Source of the DNA: Aquanectria penicillioides
Lineage: Eukaryota; Ascomycota; Sordariomycetes; Hypocreales; Nectriaceae
Length of the DNA: 64,000 bases
Direction: 5' to 3'
NCBI GenBank assembly: GCA_003415625.1
Contig: PYIU01000008.1
Coordinates: 1,612,001 to 1,676,000, forward strand
Position numbers and translations under genes: made by a program. The notes below the pieces were generated by a model that was not told the origin of the DNA, searched no databases, and was given only the letters and a program-made list of their open reading frames with translations. Shown here piece after piece: positions 58,501 to 64,000 of the stretch (position 1 is the stretch's first letter; each line of letters begins with the position of its first letter).

Positions 58501-58620
58501 CCTATAGCTATAGGGTATATAGTGCCTTTGCCTATAAGAATTAGCATTGTTTTATTGAGTTTATACTATTTGTTTTCTTTAAACTATTTAGAGTTATTAA
58601 TAGTGTTACAGTTCATTTAG
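55560..58620 (-). mobile_element. RIP-degraded Copia-type retrotransposon pol
   Basis: Minus-strand reading shows the order expected for Ty1/Copia. Near 58550-58305 is the pre-integrase segment (KTVILKDVVLIKDFLLN). At 56544-56555 is the reverse transcriptase active site, now Y-I-N-N in place of Y-V-D-D, followed by NTFTNKLI, FPKLFLNIAI, RDYTISIFKQF and KEYTLIVGKVNYLL (56250-56530). Near 55560-55800 is the RNase H tail (IKLAYNLKFYTYIKHI, then IANILIKPL). Dozens of stops interrupt it. V to I and D to N in the active site are G-to-A changes on the coding strand. The element is dead. Terminal repeats were not identified; its left boundary is probably near 55300. Confidence 0.8.
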
Positions 58621-59195
58621 TCCATTATAAGTGGTGTTAGAAGTGACAGTCTTAACAATAGAACCGTTGTACTACTCGTCTTGCGGTCATACTGAAAGGC
58701 GCATGTACAGGCTCTACAATCATATCGGAATTAATAGCTTAGCTATAAGTAATAATTAATTGCATATTGAACTCTACTTAACTTATATCTTAAGACTACT
58801 ATAATAATAGGTCCTAAGGTATAAATGTATTTATAGATTGTTAACCTCTACTTAAGAGACATAAAGGCCAACTATTTAAAAGTACTATCCATTATATAAT
58901 CCATATATATAATAAGTGCCCCTAAATTGAAAGAAAGACTACTATCTATAGTAGTGAAAACTAAAGTTAAGTCCCTAATATTTGCCTTATACTTGCCCTA
59001 TCTATTAATTGTTCTTGCTTATTCTATATAACTATAGTGTTTAGCTATTGGCTCTTAAATTTCTAGTAAAGTTCCTAAATTCTTATATAGACCTATAGAT
59101 TTCCCTATTATTTCCTTCCAATCCTATATAACCCTAATAGGATTTAGCTAGCCTAGCGGCTATTAGTATTAGTGCATAAAGTATTAAGAATACAA

Positions 59196-60022
59196 TTAAT
59201 TAAATAGATTGTTAATATTAATAATGGCAGAAGGGGATCCCTTTTTATTAGGAGCTGACTTTAATGGCCTAGCTGCTAATTTCTCTATTGCGCTATTAGG
59301 CTTGCAGCGCTTAAAGGAGCCAGCTGCTGTGGCCTTATTGGGTTGCTTCTTTTCTAGAAGAAAGTTGCTAGCAGGCTGCAAATTCGCACATTGATGTACT
59401 GCATTATTTGCCTAAAGTATTGATAAAGGCGCCTGTCCTAATAGGCTGGGAGTAGGTGCGTAAGATGGTTGATTGCCTCTGGCCGATCTGCCCTAAGAGA
59501 GTTTGGATTCGACTTGAGCCATAATGGTTTCGATTAGCTTAGCCTTATCGGCTGCCGAAAGAGCTATCGACTTGGATTTCTCCGCTTTTGCCATTTGAAC
59601 TGTTAATTCCTTGATCTTATTGTTCTAGCTATTACTAATAGTATTAAGGTAAGTAATTAAGTCATTAAGAGTAAAGATATTAATAGCTTATTCCTTAACT
59701 TTATTGGCAACTTTATAGAATCTAATGTTAGTAGATTTAGCATTAGCCTTAAGCTGCTCCTTAAGTTAGGTAACTTTATCCTTTAAAGTCTTAATTTTGG
59801 TTATAGCTTAATGGGCGCTAATGGCTGTATTGGCCGCAATGGCTTCTGCAATAGATAAATTATTTCCAATAGAGTGGTTATACTAATTTAATATACTAAT
59901 GTCCATTAAATAACTATACCCTATAGTAATAAGGTATCTAGTAGCTAAAGCATTAATTGCACTATAAGGATCGATAAAAACTATAGCTACTGCCTTCTCC
60001 TTTTTAGGCAGCTTAGCCATAA
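59196..60022 (-). pseudogene. Gag-like frame interrupted mainly at glutamine positions
   Basis: Reading the minus strand from the ATG at about 60022 (MAKLPKKEKAVAIVFIDPYS) gives a continuous frame of about 275 codons broken only by TAG and TAA. The stops fall in contexts such as KVT-stop-LKEQL, KVKE-stop-AINIF, SNS-stop-NNKIKEL and SKLS-stop-GRSARG, where Gln fits well. A helical, Lys-rich segment (KSKSIALSAADKAKLIETI) ends in a basic tail. I infer a gag-type structural protein of a retroelement whose CAA/CAG codons were converted to TAA/TAG by RIP. Which element it belongs to is unknown: it lies upstream (in minus-strand sense) of the Copia pol, so that is the likeliest. Confidence 0.6.
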
Positions 60023-61649
60023 AGTGCTGGCAGTTCCCCTAAAACTTATTATACTTACCGTTCTAATAGGAGGCAAAGGCATTTATAGCAGCAGTTTTAA
60101 TGCATTAAATAAGGCTAAATTCTACCTTAAAAGGCTTAGACCTAATGCTAGTCTTTTTGTTAACTTAATTGTAGTGCTAATTGATAACTTCCTTATACTT
60201 AATAAAAAGGTCTATTAAAGGGTAGGATTTATTGGGTTTACTGCTAAAAGTACCCTTTAGGCTATAAAGCTAAAAGTTATAAGTAAGGCAAATAAATGCA
60301 TTATCTTACCCCCAGCTTCTTGGCCTATTAACCGGTTTGCTTAAAAGACAGTAGTTACTATAGGTTATAGCACCTTTAGTATCGATTCTATTATCCTTCA
60401 ACCCTACTACCCCTATTAATTTATTGTATCTATAGTGGGCTAAACCCCCACTTGCAGGAATGTCCACCTTCCATTTGAATCCTTTGTAAGTGCTAGTGGT
60501 TAGAGCAATAAGATTTTAATCTGTATTCTAAGCATTTAAATCCCTCCTGCTATATTGGGTAGGAGTCTTTCCTCCTAAGGTCTTTCTGCTGACACTCTTT
60601 CTGCTATATTTAGTATATCCCCTACTGATTATTATAACCTCTTTATTGTCTTCTTTATTTTTATTCTCTATCCTATTATCTAAAGATAAAAACTTTTAAT
60701 CTTAATTTAGATCTTCTTTCTCCCCTATCTATATTAATGCATTTGCATTATCCTAAAGTTATTGCATATTAGCATTTAAGTTTTTGCTAAAGAGGCTAAT
60801 ATTATTATTAATATAATTGCAATTAATAGTAGAGTTATAGGTAGATTCTATTGGATTGTTATCTTCTATTGGAGATACTATAGTTAATAATATTATAGTG
60901 TTGGAATTATTAATATTAATATTGGATTTATTGCTGCTATTATTATAAGCATTAATAAGCCTATTGTATCCATTAAATAATATCTAGCACCTATCCAAAA
61001 GTCTAAATAAAATGTTATTATAGGAGACTTTATATTTATTGAAGAAAGACTGGTTGGTATGGTTTTTAATGAATTAACTAATAGATTTATGCTTCTTTTT
61101 AATAGAATAAGCTTTATATATATTATTCTACTGCTTGATTTACTAATATATAGCAGTAAGTTCTATATTACTGCTAGTTAATAGTAGGAGATCTAAAGCT
61201 AAAGGGGCTTAAGCCATAAAGGGGTGCTAAAATCAGCAGTAAAGGAGCTAAAATTGGCAATAGGGGTGCTAGATCTAATGTAGCAAGCATTAGGCTAGCC
61301 ATTATATAGATATTTGCAAAAGAGAGGTAGAGAAAAGTATAGGAATTAGTAGTAAAGGGGCTAAGACTAATAGTAAAAACGCTAAATCTAATAGTGCAGG
61401 TAATAGTTCCTATAGCAGTTAGATATTTGCGCGAAATAAAGAAGAAAAGCTAAGAAGTTTAGTAGGCAATAGGTTCTGGCACTTGCACTATTAAAATCGA
61501 TAAAATATAGGGCTATATATAGGAATAGAAAATAGAGGTTATATAAGGTTAAAGAAGTTAAAAGAGGCGCATCGGGCTGCAGCGGTTGCCTTTATACCGT
61601 GCAGGCGCCTAGTCATTCACTTTGCTTAATTACCCTAATTGTACGCTAA

Positions 61650-64000
61650 GTAAGCTAATTGTGAATTACTATTAACCCATTTCGAACATCCCCTTTTTTA
61701 TAGAATTCAGCTACCTTTATGCTAAATCCTTTTGAATTAAATAGCAAATATATAGAAGAGAATTTTCTTATAATAGTAAGAGTTAATAGGCAGCTTCTAG
61801 CTGTTTGGACGCTAGGTTTGCTATGCCCTATGGCAATTTCTAACCTTTTTTTTTATATTCTTTTTCCTATAGTATAGGGTTAGCGGTTAGGTATTTATTA
61901 ATAAGATTAAAAGCATTCTCCCTTAACTTAGTTTCATTTATCTATTTATTGTTTTTAGCAGTATATCCTTTCTATTGCAATAGAAAGTAATGCATTGGCC
62001 TCCATTTATACTATTAGATCTTCTGCTAGACAATTCTATCCACTTCCTATTGGCCTACTGCCTTATCCCTATCGATTTTAATGGCTGGCAGTAGTGGCGG
62101 CATGCAATTAAAAGGGTTGTCCCTTTACTCTAGTTTTTATATTTAGGCAATAGAGACTATTAGATATATCTGCCAGTATAAAGGGAAGTTAAGTTTAATG
62201 GCTTAACTATAGATTTTGTGGATTACCTTATAGGGTCTGGCTCTAGTAGGAGACTATTTGCGCTTTAGTTTTCCTAGCAAATAGTATTCTTTATGTAGCT
62301 ATAGGTAAATAATATCTTCTTTATTGATCTTAATTAATTAATAATATTAGTTATATTGGATCTTTAATAGTATGGCTACTATATCTATTAGGAGTTGCGC
62401 TTTCTATAAGTATAACTTATATAGAACCTTTAGTGCAGTTCTATTAGCTTTTTGGTTGGCAACCCTACTTCTAGTAGTAAATTTAATAACTATTCTTAAT
62501 TTAAAACTATATAGTAGTTTATTTAGTAAGCAATCTATAGCTAAGGCAATTGTATTATTTAAATTATACTAGATTGCTAGAAGCGCTTATGTTTAAGGCG
62601 TATTTAGCTTTATAGCAGTGTAATACCGCACTGCAATTTCCACTATTTGGTTCTTCCTTTTGGATGTACTATTAGTTTAGGAGTGATATACAGTAAATAT
62701 AAGGACCCTTACATTAAGAAAGGCTAATATAGCTCTTTATATACTGCTTATAAACTTTAGGTTCTAATCGCTAAGGATATATATAGGTATTCCCTAATTG
62801 TATAGAAGCAATGCCCTTAGCAGAATAAATGCCTAGTTCTGCGTAATATATATTAAATGCCCTAGTATAAGGATAGTTTTCTTTGAAAATAAACAGTTTA
62901 CTGGGCATAGCTGATCCAGCTTATTGTAGTTTGGGATCGCCCATACTATACCTATAGATATAACTTTAGGAAGGTCGGTTATAAAGTCTAATGCAATAGT
63001 ATAAAACGGTTGTAAAACTATAGGAATTAACTCCAGTTTGCCTATTAGCGGTCTTCTATCTATTGAATTCTCCCTATATATTAGGCAGTATGCAATAAAC
63101 TTCCTTACTATCTTGCTTATTTTATAGAAATAGATATAGCTTAATTTATATAAAATCTTAGAGATTCTAGTATGCTATAAGTTATTATAGACGGTTATAA
63201 GGATGGTTTTAACTGCTGGCCTAAAAATATAGAGTCTTTTCTGCCCTTTATAATCTATATAATAGAGCAATCCATCTTCTGCCAGCTCCTATAAGCAAAA
63301 TGGATTTATATACTACTTCTTCTATAGGTTTTAAGCATTATTCTATTAAATCCCTTGGATATAGGTGTGGATTCTATTAAGTTTTGGATCCTTGCTATAT
63401 CCCTTAAGCATTTCCTTATGGAATTTAGGTAATATTGCAATTTCAATTGCATTGGCTTTTGCTATATTGGCTTTAGCATTTAGCTTATTGAAATGGCTAT
63501 CTGCAGCTTGCCAATAGAGTGGTTCCTTTACTAATAGCCTTAAAAGAGCGTTTGGAATTATATTAAGGGTTTTAGGAATATGGAATATTTTTAGGTTGAA
63601 TCTAAAGAGATAATTAAAGATCTTAATAAGCTTTAGGTTAGCTTTATTAAGGTCTATTATATTAAGGGAAGTGTATATTATAATCCCTTCTATAGCAGTA
63701 TAGTCTATTATAATATTAATTAAACTGCAGTTAGATTGGACCATTTTCTATAGCTTTTTAATAGCCTAAGCGATTGCTGCCACTTTTGCCTTAATGGAAC
63801 TATAGCCCTATTCTATTAAGGAAGTTAACCTTAAAAGGAATAGTATTGGTTTTAACTAAATGGCTAGGATATTTTTGCCTAAAATGCTAATTTTATCCCA
63901 GTCCCTATAGAGCTAGAAGACATATAACCTAAATCCATTCTTATATATATTTAGCTTAAAAAATAAAGGCTTTACTAAATTATAATAATAGAGAAGGAAC
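61650..64000 (-). mobile_element. RIP-degraded Gypsy-type retrotransposon, RNase H and integrase, partial
   Basis: On the minus strand the surviving 132-codon frame at 63346-63744 matches the Ty3/Gypsy RNase H end and linker: DYTAIEGIIIYTSLNIIDLN, then LFRFNLKIFHIPKTLNIIPN and ALLRL (relatives have HIPG...NIVPDALSRL). Further along, at about 62900-63150, the integrase is recognisable from KFIAYC, RRPLIGKLELIPIVLQPFYT and IALDFITDLPKV. Reverse transcriptase and gag should lie beyond the right edge. Stops are frequent and composition is very AT-rich. The 3' boundary is uncertain, perhaps near 61650, where composition briefly rises. Confidence 0.8.

Larger units (their letters stand above)
55300..64000. 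repeat. AT-rich, RIP-like transposon block
   Basis: From about 55.3 kb to the right edge, composition changes sharply: the DNA becomes mostly A and T, with TA steps extremely common and CA/TG steps scarce, on both strands. Remaining C residues mostly precede C, T or G. This is the expected result of repeat-induced point mutation (CpA to TpA) in Pezizomycotina. No frame longer than about 130 codons survives. A slightly GC-richer patch at 59400-59600 remains. I saw the dinucleotide bias by eye and did not compute RIP indices. Confidence 0.9.

Noticed and set aside
60480..60560. A tRNA-like stretch (TAGTGGTTAGAGCA followed by TTTAAATCCC)
   Set aside because: The D-arm and T-loop look suggestive, but the acceptor stem ends do not pair and the T-stem is wrong. 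At best it is a RIP-damaged tRNA relic.
55300..64000. Centromeric or telomeric DNA
   Set aside because: No telomere repeat (TTAGGG/CCCTAA array) or satellite is present; the block contains recognisable retroelement proteins and is explained by RIP. A location near a chromosome end or centromere cannot be excluded.

Overview
The window is nuclear DNA of a filamentous ascomycete, most likely a Sordariomycete and perhaps Hypocreales. The grounds are short GT-AG introns of about 50 to 130 nt with CTAAC-like branch points, long pyrimidine-rich leaders, fungus-specific families (Zn2Cys6 regulators, WSC, RTA1) and a block of transposon sequence that looks RIP-mutated. The species is an inference. 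There is no bacterial-type gene, CRISPR array or rRNA.

Four zones are visible. (1) About 1-30.7 kb is GC-rich core genome with well-spaced conserved genes: a Zn2Cys6 transcription factor; an Xaa-Pro aminopeptidase; an L-type cargo lectin divergent from the ALG8 glucosyltransferase (both secretory pathway); the ISW2-complex subunit ITC1; a glutathione transferase; a mitochondrial PPR protein; the kinetochore protein MIS12; and a GPI-anchored WSC protein. ALG8 reads through only if one base is missing near 15650. (2) About 30.7-34.5 kb holds a secreted M28 aminopeptidase with its own TATA box.

(3) About 34.6-55.3 kb is an accessory belt with intermediate base composition. Four genes look intact: a Zn2Cys6 regulator, a conserved hypothetical protein, a ToxD/LovC-like enoyl reductase and a Na+/H+ antiporter. 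They are mixed with decayed genes: a short-chain dehydrogenase, a truncated Zn2Cys6 regulator, an RTA1-like membrane protein with one nonsense codon, an NmrA-like protein with two, an eEF1B-gamma-like glutathione transferase with two plus a frameshift, and the head of an alcohol dehydrogenase. The assortment resembles the edge or remains of a secondary-metabolite cluster, but no PKS, NRPS or terpene synthase is visible. Most of the stops can be explained by C-to-T or G-to-A transitions.

(4) About 55.3-64 kb is extremely AT-rich, full of TA steps and poor in CA. It holds RIP-wrecked retroelements on the minus strand: a Copia-type pol (reverse transcriptase motif and RNase H tail), a gag-like frame whose stops sit where glutamine codons are expected, and a Gypsy-type RNase H plus integrase that runs off the right edge.

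I did not find a convincing new molecular system. The most informative feature is the gradient from intact core genes, through genes carrying single transition-type stops, to fully wrecked transposons.
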